From assembly GCA_029224185.1 (NCBI GenBank), contig CM055192.1, positions 1,477,001 through 1,541,000 of the forward strand: DNA of 64,000 nucleotides, given 5' to 3'. Shown in pieces: positions 21,746 to 32,600 of the stretch. Position numbers and translations under genes: made by a program. A model generated the notes under the pieces. The model saw nothing but the letters and a program-made list of their open reading frames with translations. It had not been told where the DNA came from and searched no databases. Position 1 is the first letter of the stretch; each line of letters starts with the position of its first letter. This DNA is from Karalla daura. Its lineage: Eukaryota; Chordata; Actinopteri; Chaetodontiformes; Leiognathidae.

Positions 21746-24700
21746 CTACTCCTTCACAATGTTGGGTATGAAGTCATGTCTCACAGCCTTGGCAAGTTTC
21801 TCTGCATATTCTGCATACCGGCCGGTCATCTGCAAAAAAAGATAAAGTGTGCGCTGTATTAAAGAACAACAGTATCCATGTTGCTGCAAAGCCACTGAGT
21901 AATCAGTCAGCACGTCATCCAATCCCTGCGGGGGCAGACATGAATCCACGAGATCATAAATCAAAAGATCAAAGGTCAAAACATAAGGGAAGGTTGAATC
22001 CATGCTCAATCCTCCCTCGACTCACCTTAAAACTCCATTTGTCACTGATTTGTCGGTTAAGGTTGAGATCCAGCTCCACCACCAGAAGTCCATCATGGGT
22101 ACGAGACAGCCCTGGGGTGCGGCTGCCATCAGGAGCCGCCACATAACTGGATCCATAGAAGTGTCCAAAATCATGGTGAGCTGCAAAAATCAGGGGAGCT
22201 CCTTCACATCGACTCAGTAAATTCAGCAGGGCTGATGCACATCAGGTTACTCTTAGTTTATTATAACAGTGGCTGAGACTGAAATGAGCAGGCTTAGAAC
22301 TTTTTCATTTGCAGGTAACTTATCTCTCACCCGGTTTTCCATCACCAGATGTAAATTCACTTTTAAAATGTTCCTGTGTGAAACATAAAAAGGAAAATAA
22401 AGCAACACAAGGTCCAGGCAGGAGTTGGCACAGGTAAGCATCTTAAGGGAACTCTCACTAGGTGTAACAGTCAACAGAGGCTGTGGAAATTGGCTGCATT
22501 TTGTAATCAAGGATGAGGAAATGTCTCATATATTTCAATATCAACATTGTTTACTTTTGTTCTATCAAATGAATTGTTTGCACAGCCTTATCCTTCAGTT
22601 TTTCTAGCCCCCACAGTGATGGAATCATCCACCCTTCAGTAAGAGGACTATGGGTACTAACAACAAACTTAATATGTCTAAGTTACTGTCCAAACAATGC
22701 ACCACTCATCTGAAACACTGTGTAGCACAGCTTCCAACTGAATGCTGACTCACCGTCCCAACTCGGTTGATAGCGCAGGTGAAACAATGGTTAGCTATGG
22801 CTGCATTCCTAGCCTCTATAGGCCACATGGGCTCACTGCAGAGGGGAAAGAACACAATCAAGTATAAATACAACTACACTGCGTGGTTAAATAATCTAAT
22901 GAAATCTATCGCACCAATAAGTCTAATTCTAGACTCATTTATCACACTGTTGGACTGTTGAACGCATCTGTCAACTGTGGCTAGAACAAAGCATATTTTT
23001 CTTAGTTGGTTAATTTCTAAACTTTTTTATTAATTGATTAGTTGATTGGGCTATAAAATGTCACAATTGGTGAAAAAATGTTGAACCTTGTTTATCAGAG
23101 TTGAAGATTAAGTCCTCAAATTAGAAATGGTGAAATTTAAGAAGCCAATAAGTGGCAATTTTAACCGTTTCTGAATGGAACACTGAGATATGATTATAAT
23201 TTGTGAAGTGAAAATGAACGGCAGGGCGTTTGCCAATGACCACAACAGGCACTTTAAAGGAGGTCCATTAGCTTCTCTCAAGCATATTCCCTCCACCTGT
23301 TAGCTACCTGAGAGCTCCAACTGTGGCAGAGGGGTTGAAAATGATTTCAGCTCCATTCATGCTATACATGAACCAGTTGAGAGGGTGATGGCGCCCATAG
23401 CAGATGTTCACAGCTATCTTCCCAAACTGAGTCTGGAACACAGTGTGGCCTGTGTCGCCCTCCATATAATATGTGGACTGAGAAGTTAAAATGACAAGAA
23501 TGAGTGCACACACGTTAACAATGGTATAATGCAAAATAATAACAATAATAATAATGATAATCTGAAAATGCTAGATAAAATCTCAAAGTGCTAGGAAAAC
23601 AAAGACTAGACCTGTCTGTGCTTCAGTGGAGGTGGCGCCCCCCACCCAACGCCTTTGCTGCTTTTTCTTGCCTCTCCCCTTCCTTCCCCTTATCTTCCCT
23701 GCTTTGCCTCCTCGTTTTGTCTGTTCTGTCTCGAGAGATTCTCTCCACCCTGCTCTCCAAACCCCTCGAGAACATGATAGCGAGACGCTCTTGCATCCAT
23801 TTTGTACGTGCTTATGTTACTGACGTGTTTTTTTTGCTTCCCACACCTGGCTCCCCCTAAAGAACACGGTCTGGAATGCTTTTTTGCTCTCCTCCCCTCC
23901 CTCATGTAATGCTGCATTGTCCTTTCCATTTCCCCAATTTGAAACAGGTGGTGCGTCACTGAGGAACATACATTCAGTTCCTTTGCATGTCGTGTACGTG
24001 TGAAGAAATTGCTAAATAAATCTGATTCTGACTAACCTCATTGAAATCTCCAACCCGGGGAATATGGTTCTTCCTGCTCTTTCCAAGCACATTCCCAGAG
24101 TTTGAGATGACTACGGCTGTGTTCCAAAGAGTGCCATGCAGCTCATCTCGCTCCAGAATCGGAGAAACAACCACCATGTTGTATTTCTTGGCCAGCTAAT
24201 AACAGAGCAACAGTGTTATTGGGTGTGTGGAATAGGGCAGTTTCAAGCTGTTACACCTCTGTATCCTCACCTCCTGGCAGAAGCGCGTGGTGTTTCCTTC
24301 CTCTGCTGACTCCGCAAACTCTGTCCATGGCTCTTTCTCACGGGTGCAGAAAGCGAAAGGCATGGCTATGGACAGCAAGAGGCTAATGTTATGTTTAAAT
24401 AATCACATACCTTTTTCTAAAATTTGCATTTGATGGGAAAATACTGTGGTCTGTATAACTATATTTGATCTCCCGTGAACTCAAAGTTATCAACTATTTG
24501 TATCATATTCTCAGGGTTTTCAATACAAAAGACTGTTAGTGTAAATGGTGGGAGCTATCACACCGTTTACAAAGAGTCTTGAACATTTTGCATGTTGCGA
24601 AGAGGTGATACAGATGATGATGAAGATGGTGTGATGTTTCAGGGAGGAGATACAGGTGCAACCTGTCAGCTCATGTAACTGTAACTGTGTAAGGAAGAGA

Positions 24701-26007
24701 AACTTTTTGCACGGGTTGTAGTTCATGCTCTGTGTGCTGAGGCCTTGCACCTCTCCGCCAAGATTAAAACCCTTTGTGATTTCAGCCTCAACTCAAGTAA
24801 GCTGTTTCTGATGTGTGCCAGATATCCCAGGATCATGAATTCACTCACTCCAGGTCTCCTGAAAGCAGATGATGTTTACGCCACACATGCCTGCCACTTC
24901 CACTATTTCCCCAACCCGGCTGTGCATAGCATTGATCTGTGGAAGGAATTCAAAATCTGTCACTTAAGTAGCTTCTATCACTCTCCATCCTGTCTTGTCA
25001 GATGGGTGAAAACTTTTTTGTGCGCACCTGGTCCAGGATGGGGCTATCAGTAGGCAGCACAGTGTGGTGCTGAACTAGGCCCACACGGATCTTCCTTGGT
25101 GGCCTCAGTTGTTCCTGTGCAGCCTCAAATCTGTAAGCCTGCAGCTCAAAACCATGCTTGCTGGAAGCTTCCACTGCACAGGCTGGGAGCTCCAGCTTCC
25201 TGCAACCCAGATGACTCTTGACTAATGCAATTTTTTGTAAGCAGGGATGCTGTAGCTAGTATATATGCAAACATCTTTGCATAAAAAACATTTTTTTTTA
25301 CAAAAACATTTAATTGATGGCAAAAACTAAAACTTCTGTTCTGTCCTCTTGGATGTATGTCTCCACATCTCTGTTAATTGTTCCCATATCAGTACTGACA
25401 TCATTATTACTAGGCATGGGCTATAGTCCTGTATTTAAAAGACTAGAAGTTTGTCAGTGATTGATTCTGTTTGGAGAGGTAAGTCCTGCAGCCCTGACCA
25501 AAGTCCTTCAGCAGAATAATCATTCACCAGGGACAAACAAAACACAAACTGGAGAAGATCAAGAAATGGACTGTGTGCCGAATATTTCTTATATATTGTG
25601 ATCACTTGCTCCATGAATCGTGCAGTCCGGGTCCGGACCCGTCTCGTTTGAGTTCTATTCATTTTGACGGAGTTTTAACCCTTGCGCTTACGTCAAACGC
25701 GTTCAACCTGGGGCTGCGGCTGTACGAGAGAGGGTGAAGGCACAAAGTTAACACTCGAAACATTTTTAATTCCACGACGGACTCTCATATTCTTATCCTT
25801 TCCTCTCTGAGGAACTGGTTCCGGCATGTTCTGGTTTGAAGGCACAAATGAAAGCGAAACTAAACGTCACACCAGACAATCTTTATATTTGAAAAGCTTA
25901 CGATCCGGAATGAGATAACCAACCTAAAAATCTATTTTTATCTGTCCAAGAGGATTATAACTCTGTCATCAACAGCAAACAACAAAAGTGTGTGTGTGTG
26001 TGTGTGC

Positions 26008-26090
<83 letters not shown>

Positions 26091-26118
26091 CATACATACA
26101 CACTTTTGTTGTTTGCTG

Positions 26119-26157
<39 letters not shown>

Positions 26158-26312
26158 CACACACATATATGCATGTGTGTGTGTGCGTATTGTTTACTAG
26201 CTCTGACTTACTCTATGTCTTTCCCGAATAAGATTCGCTTCACTTCGGCGAGCTCTGCCTCCGGCAGGTGGGCCTCCAGCGACTTCTCCAGCGACTCAAA
26301 TTCGCAGGACAT
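21746..26312 (-). CDS. upb1: Beta-ureidopropionase
   Basis: Complete 382-aa model on the minus strand. Exons in coding order: 26212-26312, 25028-25199, 24849-24936, 24271-24365, 24037-24195, 23308-23477, 22754-22835, 22331-22373, 22026-22180, 21746-21829 (1149 nt, all GT-AG, phases agree). The enzyme is a cytosolic nitrilase-superfamily amidohydrolase. It converts N-carbamoyl-beta-alanine and N-carbamoyl-beta-aminoisobutyrate to the beta-amino acids, CO2 and ammonia, the last step of pyrimidine breakdown. The catalytic Glu-Lys-Cys are seen at E118 (CFQETW), K194 (SRKNHIPR) and C231 (NICYGRHH), equivalent to human E119, K196 and C233. Length (human 384) and end (NIVKE) agree. Intron 5 holds a LINE-tail-like repeat and intron 1 a long TA repeat close to exon 1. 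The adjoining gucd1 is convergent with it. Confidence 0.95.
23595..24030 (+). repeat. Retroposon-like 3' tail in upb1 intron 5
   Basis: A T/C-rich segment ends in GTGTGAAGAAATTGC, AAATAAA and TCTGATTCTGAC, the kind of A- and TCTGA-containing tail found on fish LINEs and their SINEs. It sits antisense to upb1, immediately 3' of exon 5. No coding part was recognised. Confidence 0.4.
25973..26155. repeat. (TA)n tract inside a perfect 20-bp inverted repeat
   Basis: CAGCAAACAACAAAAGTGTG at 25973-25992 is the exact reverse complement of 26099-26118. Between the arms lie TG units and about 75 bp of nearly pure TA. A second TA block follows to about 26152. The structure is in upb1 intron 1, about 50 bp downstream (in the sense of transcription) of the exon 1 donor. 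Confidence 0.9.
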
Positions 26313-26835
26313 GACTCGGCTTTTCTTCGGGCTGCACGGTTCTAGTGTCTCTGCTACGGCACTTTGTCTCTTTTAACTTCTGCTGTCGTTGTGTAATCTC
26401 TGAGACAAGCGCAATCCAGCGGGTGAGCCACAGAGGTCGGGTCATTCACCTGTGCAACCCACCGCCCGTGCTTGTGCGCTTGCAGGAGTGCTCGAGTCAA
26501 CCTCAACGTCACACTAAGAGGATGTCTGTGCTTGTTTTGTCGCGGGTCATAATTGATGACCCTCTCCAAAAGGCTGAAGAACACATGCGTAAAAGAAAAA
26601 ATGCACATGCGAACAGGAAGAATGCAAGGAATCCACTGGGAAAGAGTCAGCGCAAGTTTACACCGAACGAGAAAACTTCCCGTTTTCAAACTATGAAATT
26701 GGTGAAAACGAAGGCGTCTGATCAAGCCGGTTTCCTTCAGTACTATTGCGCCACTCTTATTTTGAAAGGGAAAGAAGGAAGTGCAGAGTGGCGGGGTCGT
26801 TCCGAGTGCATTAGTTTCTTAATACGTTTGAACAC
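26313..26835. other. upb1 upstream region, no second gene recognised
   Basis: Contains the presumed upb1 promoter and first bases of 5' UTR. A 167-codon plus-strand frame (26345-26848) has no recognisable domain, starts inside the upb1 leader and has no supporting splice signals, so it is not called as a gene. Confidence 0.4.
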
Positions 26836-26840
26836 TGAGA

Positions 26841-27765
26841 AAGCATGAAGCTCCATTTTTCCTGTACTATAACAACATTTTGGTCCATACGTTTTGGTCC
26901 ATAAGCTACTCCCTCACTCATTTTCAAGCATTTTTACTGTATCATTTTTGAGAAATTAAGCAACAAAGTTGCTTTTTTTTCTTGGGGCTTTGCACTGACT
27001 AAGCCTAATGCTCCATTTTTACTGTCCTATAAAAACACTTAAGTCCCTAAATTCTAACAATGGTTGTTACAGTTGACAACAGGAGCGTCCTGACTACCCC
27101 CTCACTCATGATCAAGTATTTTACAGTTGTTGTTTTTTGGTGAGAAATTAAACGTCTAATTTGCAAAGTCTTTCTCAAAAAATGTCTTCAGCGTTTACTC
27201 AACAGTAATGACGCTGTGACATGTCCCAACACTTTCAGAAATAAATCACATTCACGCAAGTAAAATGTGGTTGTATGAGCTGAAAATGAATACAGACAAC
27301 TCAGTTTCTCTTCTTTTTGTTTTATTGCCCGCAGATCTCACAGTTCCAGTCACCACCCTTTGCCTGCTGAAGCGCTTTAGAGTCCATGTTAAGACACTTT
27401 ACATGGAACCACTGGCAACTGGTGTCACACTGAATCTGTAAAAGGCATGCAAGAATATACAATTTTATTTATTCATGATGGAGAAAAAAGTCATGTGCCA
27501 AGTACTTTGTCTTCTTGCTCTATGTATGGTGATAGCTTGGGTATTTAGCTCATGTTCCAAATGATATTTTTATGTGTAGAAATGCACACAGTGTGTACAG
27601 TGTACAGTGTAAATGAATACTTAATGTATTTGAATGGCATGAAATGGAAGGTTGACATGGCCATTGGTTTTGCATTAAAACTTTGAGGCTTAATTTCTCA
27701 AAAATAATATAGTAAAAATGAGTGATAATGACTGAGGGGGTAGTCAGGATGCTCCTGGGGTTAAG
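26841..27765. repeat. Tandem plus inverted ~75-160 bp repeats, unclassified element
   Basis: Two diverged direct copies lie at about 26841-26971 and 27000-27162. Both contain GCTCCATTTTT, a CCCTCACTCAT core and GAGAAATTAA. A third copy lies inverted at about 27680-27762. The arms at 27080-27156 and 27680-27762 share (C/A)AGGAG-CRTCCTGACTACCCCCTCA. About 520 bp lie between the inverted arms and include the PHD-finger exon. This looks like a mobile element, but I see no transposase or target duplication. Confidence 0.5.
27322..27435 (-). CDS. Orphan terminal exon encoding half a PHD finger
   Basis: A 37-residue frame ends at TAA (27322-27324) and is preceded by a good acceptor (TTTTACAG at the right edge, 27436-27443 on the plus strand). 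It reads CDTSCQWFHVKC ... DWNCEICG, the Cys-His-Cys-Cys-Cys second half of a PHD zinc finger. The first Cys pair must come from an upstream exon, which I could not find in 27440-28130. It lies between inverted repeats and about 0.7 kb from the end of a piggyBac element. It may be a transposon gene's last exon, a captured exon, or the remains of a host gene. Function unknown. Confidence 0.5.
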   Translation of the reverse strand: MQCDTSCQWFHVKCLNMDSKALQQAKGGDWNCEICGQ

Positions 27766-27974
27766 TGTAGCAAAGTCCTCAGGTTTCATGGTCAGTGGAA
27801 GACTTAGGTTTTTTTTCTATTTTGTTTTACAAGGTTCTAGTGAGAAGCCTGTACACACACGTCAAAATATTGTCATCTCGACATTAGGGTGCCAGCAGCT
27901 AAATTGAGACATCACTTGCTTAATCACTCACGAAACTAAGAAAAATCAATTTATGACATTTAATTCTGTTTTCA

Positions 27975-28137
27975 AAGTTAGTAACAGTGGTGTGTCAAAA
28001 GTATCCTACTAGTAGGATACTACTAGTAGTAGGGTCCCAAGTATAGATACGAGGGTTTAGAAATATTTCTGTGGAAGTTAAAGAATCAACAGATGCTTTT
28101 TACTCAAGTAAAAGTAAAAATTGTACTGGTTTCTTAA
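27975..28137. repeat. Interspersed repeat interrupted by piggyBac
   Basis: The stretch with GTATAGATACGAGGGTTTAG and TTTACTCAAGTAAAAGTAAA matches a very common fish DNA-transposon-derived repeat. It ends abruptly at TTAA (28134-28137), the piggyBac target site. I did not find the rest of the repeat on the far side. Confidence 0.5.
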
Positions 28138-29660
28138 CCCTCTATGGTACGCACTATGATCCCAGTTGGTAAAAAAATGTTTAAGGTGTTTTTTTGTCTT
28201 AAAATAGACATTTTTAAAAAATAATATTTTTTTAGTAGTTTTTGGGATTCGTTGCCATATGGCAACACCGTACCATAATGGAAAGTAATTAAAACAAGAG
28301 AGTTTTGTTTAAAATTGTATGTAACATTTATTTTTAGATTCATTTTATAGTAAAAACAATCCCAGTAGTCTGAACAGTTAATAATACATCTCATGAGAAA
28401 GTAAAAACTTTGAAAAAAGAAAATTTTCAACATTTAATTCGAATACATGTACAGTATTTTTTGAGTAACTGATTTCACTTGTTGATGGCCATCTTTGCCT
28501 TACTGCTTGTGAAACTGGATGAAGCAGTTCTTTTCAGCAGTGAGGAACAGGTAGACATTGCACTTTGTGCACTGAATTCTGACAGTCCCAGTGCAGCCTG
28601 GGTATTTGCACCGGCCCTTTTTCGGCATGACGGCAGGCCAGTGATCTGTGTTGTCCTGACGAACAGCTGCTGGTGGCACCGGTGCAACAGGACCTCTGTT
28701 CTTCTTCCTGGCCTCAATATGCTGGGATGGTCTTCCCCTCTTCTTTAGGGCTTTCCTCTCCATGCAAAGGCAGCTTGCAACCTCACTTTTGAACTGGAGT
28801 AGGCTGTGGACCTCTTTCTGTGGGATGCTGCAGTCTCTGCAGTCCCTGCGGTACAAGAGCCAGGCATTGACGAGGGTGAAATCCATCATGTGGAACACAA
28901 TCCTGTGGTACCATTTCCTTGACCTCAGCTTTGTTCGGTAAAGAGCAATGAGTGAATCTAGGAGATCCACTCCTCCCATGCTTTTATTGTAGGTCTGGAC
29001 AATACTCGGGCACGTAACCTCCACCGCTTCGTTTTGTTTCCTGTCCCATCTTCGTACAGACACCGTGGGGTTAGCTGAGGCATAGGTTGAGAGGAGTGTG
29101 ACAGCACGGTTATCATACCATTTCACTGCCTTGAGCTAGACTCCATCATGCCTAGTTTCTTTCTCTTCGAAGGTCCCCCTGCCTTTCTTTTTCATTGCCA
29201 GATCTTCTGAGAAGTTGCATCCTGCCAGGCGATTTTGGCACACTGTTCCAACACAGTGGATCTTTTTCTTCTGAAGAATGACTTGGAGATCTACACTGGT
29301 GAACCAGTTATCAAAAAACAATTTGTAGGACTGGTTGTCTGGGATTATGCTGGCAAGTCGTAAAACGATGTTGCCACTTGCCCCGATGTCTGGCATTCCA
29401 TCCACTGGCAGGATTGCACCAGTGTACAGCTCAAAGTTGTAGGCCAGACCATTGTTGTCTGTCAAGACAAACATTTTGTAACCCCAGCGCTTCATTTTTT
29501 TTGGGTTGTACTGTTTGATGGTGCTTTCCCCTTGAATGGCACGATTTGTTCATCGATGCAAAGCTTCTCATCCTTGGGGATTGCTTGAAAGCGTTCCAGG
29601 AGTGATGAGAGTAGAGGATAAACACTTTTCAGGCCTGTTGCTGCACTGCGTATTGGCCAA
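28138..29660 (-). mobile_element. piggyBac element, truncated at its 5' side
   Basis: The left end is precise: TTAA at 28134-28137 followed by CCCTCTATGGTACGCAC. An inverted version of the tip (ACCGTACCATAATGG) lies at about 28266-28280, as in piggyBac subterminal repeats. The transposase gene runs on the minus strand from about 29655 to 28500. Its upstream coding region is lost where the satellite array begins, and no matching right-hand terminus was found by eye. Confidence 0.85.
28500..29655 (-). pseudogene. piggyBac transposase, broken
   Basis: A DDE transposase with the three catalytic aspartates recognisable: VLTDNNGLAYNFELYTG, YKLFFDNWFTSVDL and SMGGVDLLDSLIALYR. A cysteine-rich C-terminal domain follows (CKYPGCTGTVRIQCTKC). 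At least two lesions are visible: a frameshift near 29525, between KLCIDEQIVPFKG and the KMKRWGYKMFVLTD block, and a stop between 29136 and 29126. The N-terminal part upstream of SVYPLLSSLLERF is missing. The protein cannot be made in one piece from this copy. A tamed host use is unlikely given these breaks. Confidence 0.85.
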
Positions 29661-29679
29661 TGGTGCATGTGTCAACACA

Positions 29680-32600
29680 CTTTTTCAAAGCGCTTTTCCC
29701 CACAGTCTCCTATACAGCAAATTGCCTGTATTGTGTTCACAAAGCCGATTTTGGCCGTTTTACAGAACTACGAGCGTGAAACTGTAGGAAAATGCATTTC
29801 AGAAGCTCATTCTACCACATTCATCATGTTGGCCCAAACTGCACAGCAAAATGCCTGTAATGTGTTCTGAAAGCCAAGTTGAGCCTTTTTATAGAACTAC
29901 GAACGCAAAACTGAGAAAACGCATTTGAGAAGGTTTTGCTGCCACCTTCAGCATGTTCACCCCTACTATACAGCAAATGGCCTGTATTGTGTTCACAAAG
30001 CCAATTTCGGCCGTTTTACAGAACTGCGAGCGTCAAACTGAGGGACGATGCATTTCAGAAGCTCTTTCTACCACATTCATCATGTTGGCCCAAACTGCAC
30101 AGCAAAATGCCTGTAATGTGTTCAGAAAGCCAAGTTAAGCCTTTTTATAGAACTCCGAACGCGAAACTGAGAAAACGCATTTGAGAAGCTTTTGCTGCCA
30201 CCTTCAGCATGTTGGCCCCTACTGTACAGCAAATTGCCTGTATTGTGTTCACAAAGCCGATTACGGCTGTTTCACAGAACTGCAATCGTGAAACTGAGTG
30301 AAAATGCATTTCAGAAGCTCTTTCTGCCACATTCATCATGTTGGCCCAAACTGCACAGCAAAATGCCTGTAATGTCTTCTGAAAGCCAAGTTGAGCCTTT
30401 TTACAGAACTACGAACACGAAATTGAGAAACGCATTTGAGAAGCTGTTGCTACCATGTTCAGCATGTGGGACACTGCTATACAGCAAATGGCCTGTATTG
30501 TGTTCACAAAGCCGATTTCGGCCGTTTCACAGAACTGCGAGCGTGAAACTGTGGGAAGATGCATTTCAAAAGCTCTTTCTACCACATTCATCATGTTGGC
30601 CAAAACTGCACAGCAAAATGCCTGTAATGTGCTCTGACAGCCAAGTTGAGCCTTTTTATAGAACTACGAACGCGAAACTGACAAACGCATTTGAGAAGCT
30701 TTTGCTGCCATGTTCAGCATGTTGGCCCCTACTATACAGCAAATTGCCTGTATTGTGTTCACAAAGCCGATTTCGGCCGTTTTACAGAACTGCAACCGTG
30801 AAACTGAGTGAAAATGCATTTCAGTAGCTCTTTCTACCACATTCATCATGTTGGCCAAAACTGCACAGCAAAATGCCTGTAATGTGTTCTGACAGCAGAG
30901 TTGAGCCTTTTTATAGAACTACGAACGCGAAACTGACAAACGCATTTGAGAAGCTTTTGCTGCCATGTTCAGCATGTTGGCCCCAACTAAACAGCAAATT
31001 GCCTGTATTGGGTTCACAAAGCCGATTTCGGCCGTTTTACAAACTACGAGCGTGAAACTGTAGGAAAATGCATTTCAGAAGCTCTTTCTACCACATTCAT
31101 CATGTTGGCCAAAACTGCACAGCAAAATGCCTGTAATGTGTTCTGACAGCCAAGTTGAGCCTTTTTGTAGAACTATGAACGCGAAACTGAGAAAATGCAT
31201 TTGAGAAGCTTTTGCTGCAAGATTCAACATGTTGGCCCCTACGATACAGCAAATTGCCTGTATTGTGCTCACAATGCCGATTTCGGCCGTTTTACAAACT
31301 ACGAGCGTGAAACTGTAGGAAAATGCATTTCAGAAGCTCTTTCTACCACATTCATCATGTTGGCCAAAACTGCACAGCAAAATGCCTGTAATGTGCTCTG
31401 ACAGCCAAGTTGAGCCTTTTTATAGAACTACGAACGCGAAACTGACAAACGCATTTGAGAAGCTTTTGCTGCCATGTTCAGCATGTTGGCCCCTACTATA
31501 CAGCAAATTGCCTGTATTGTGTTCACAAAGCCGATTTCGGCCGTTTTACAGAACTGCAACCGTGAAACTGAGTGAAAATGCATTTCAGTAGCTCTTTCTA
31601 CCACATTCATCATGTTGGCCAAAACTGCACAGCAAAATGCCTGTAATGTGTTCTGACAGCAGAGTTGAGCCTTTTTATAGAACTACGAACGCGAAACTGA
31701 CAAACGCATTTGAGAAGCTTTTGCTGCCATGTTCAGCATGTTGGCCCCAACTAAACAGCAAATTGCCTGTATTGGGTTCACAAAGCCGATTTCGGCCGTT
31801 TTACAAACTACGAGCGTGAAACTGTAGGAAAATGCATTTCAGAAGCTCTTTCTACCACATTCATCATGTTGGCCAAAACTGCACAGCAAAATGCCTGTAA
31901 TGTGTTCTGACAGCCAAGTTGAGCCTTTTTGTAGAACTATGAACGCGAAACTGAGAAAATGCATTTGAGAAGCTTTTGCTGCAAGATTCAACATGTTGGC
32001 CCCTACGATACAGCAAATTGCCTGTATTGTGCTCACAATGCCGATTTCGGCCGTTTTACAGAACTACGAGCGTGAAACTGTAGGAAAATGCATTTCAGAA
32101 GCTCTTTCTACCACATTCATCATGTTGGCCAAAACTGCACAGCAAAATGCCTGTAATGTGTTCTGAAAGCCAAGTTGAGCCTTTTTGTAGAACTACGAAC
32201 GCGAAACTGAGAAAATGCATTTGAGAAGCTTTTGCTGCCATGTTCAGCATGTTGGCCCCTACTATACAGCAAATGGCGTGTATTGTGTTCACAAACCCGA
32301 TTTCGGCCGTTTTACAGAACTACGAGCGTGAAACTGTAGGAAAATGCATTTCAGAAGCTCTTTCTACCATATTCATCATGTTGGCCAAAACTGCACAGCA
32401 AAATGCCTGTAATGTGTTCTGAAAGCCAAGTTGAGCCTTTTTGTAGAACTACGAACGCGAAACTGAGAAAATGCATTTGAGAAGCTTTTGCTGCAAGATT
32501 CAACATGTTGGCCCCTACGATACAGCAAATTGCCTGTATTGTGTTCACAAAGCCGATTTCGGCCGTTTTACAAACTACAAGCGTGAAACTGTAGGAAAAT

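Noticed and set aside
26345..26848. 167-codon plus-strand frame upstream of upb1
   Set aside because: Starts in the upb1 leader, lacks domains and runs into repeat sequence; likely chance.
28500..29126. Domesticated piggyBac host gene
   Set aside because: The frameshift, the stop and the missing N-terminus argue for a dead copy rather than a tamed gene.
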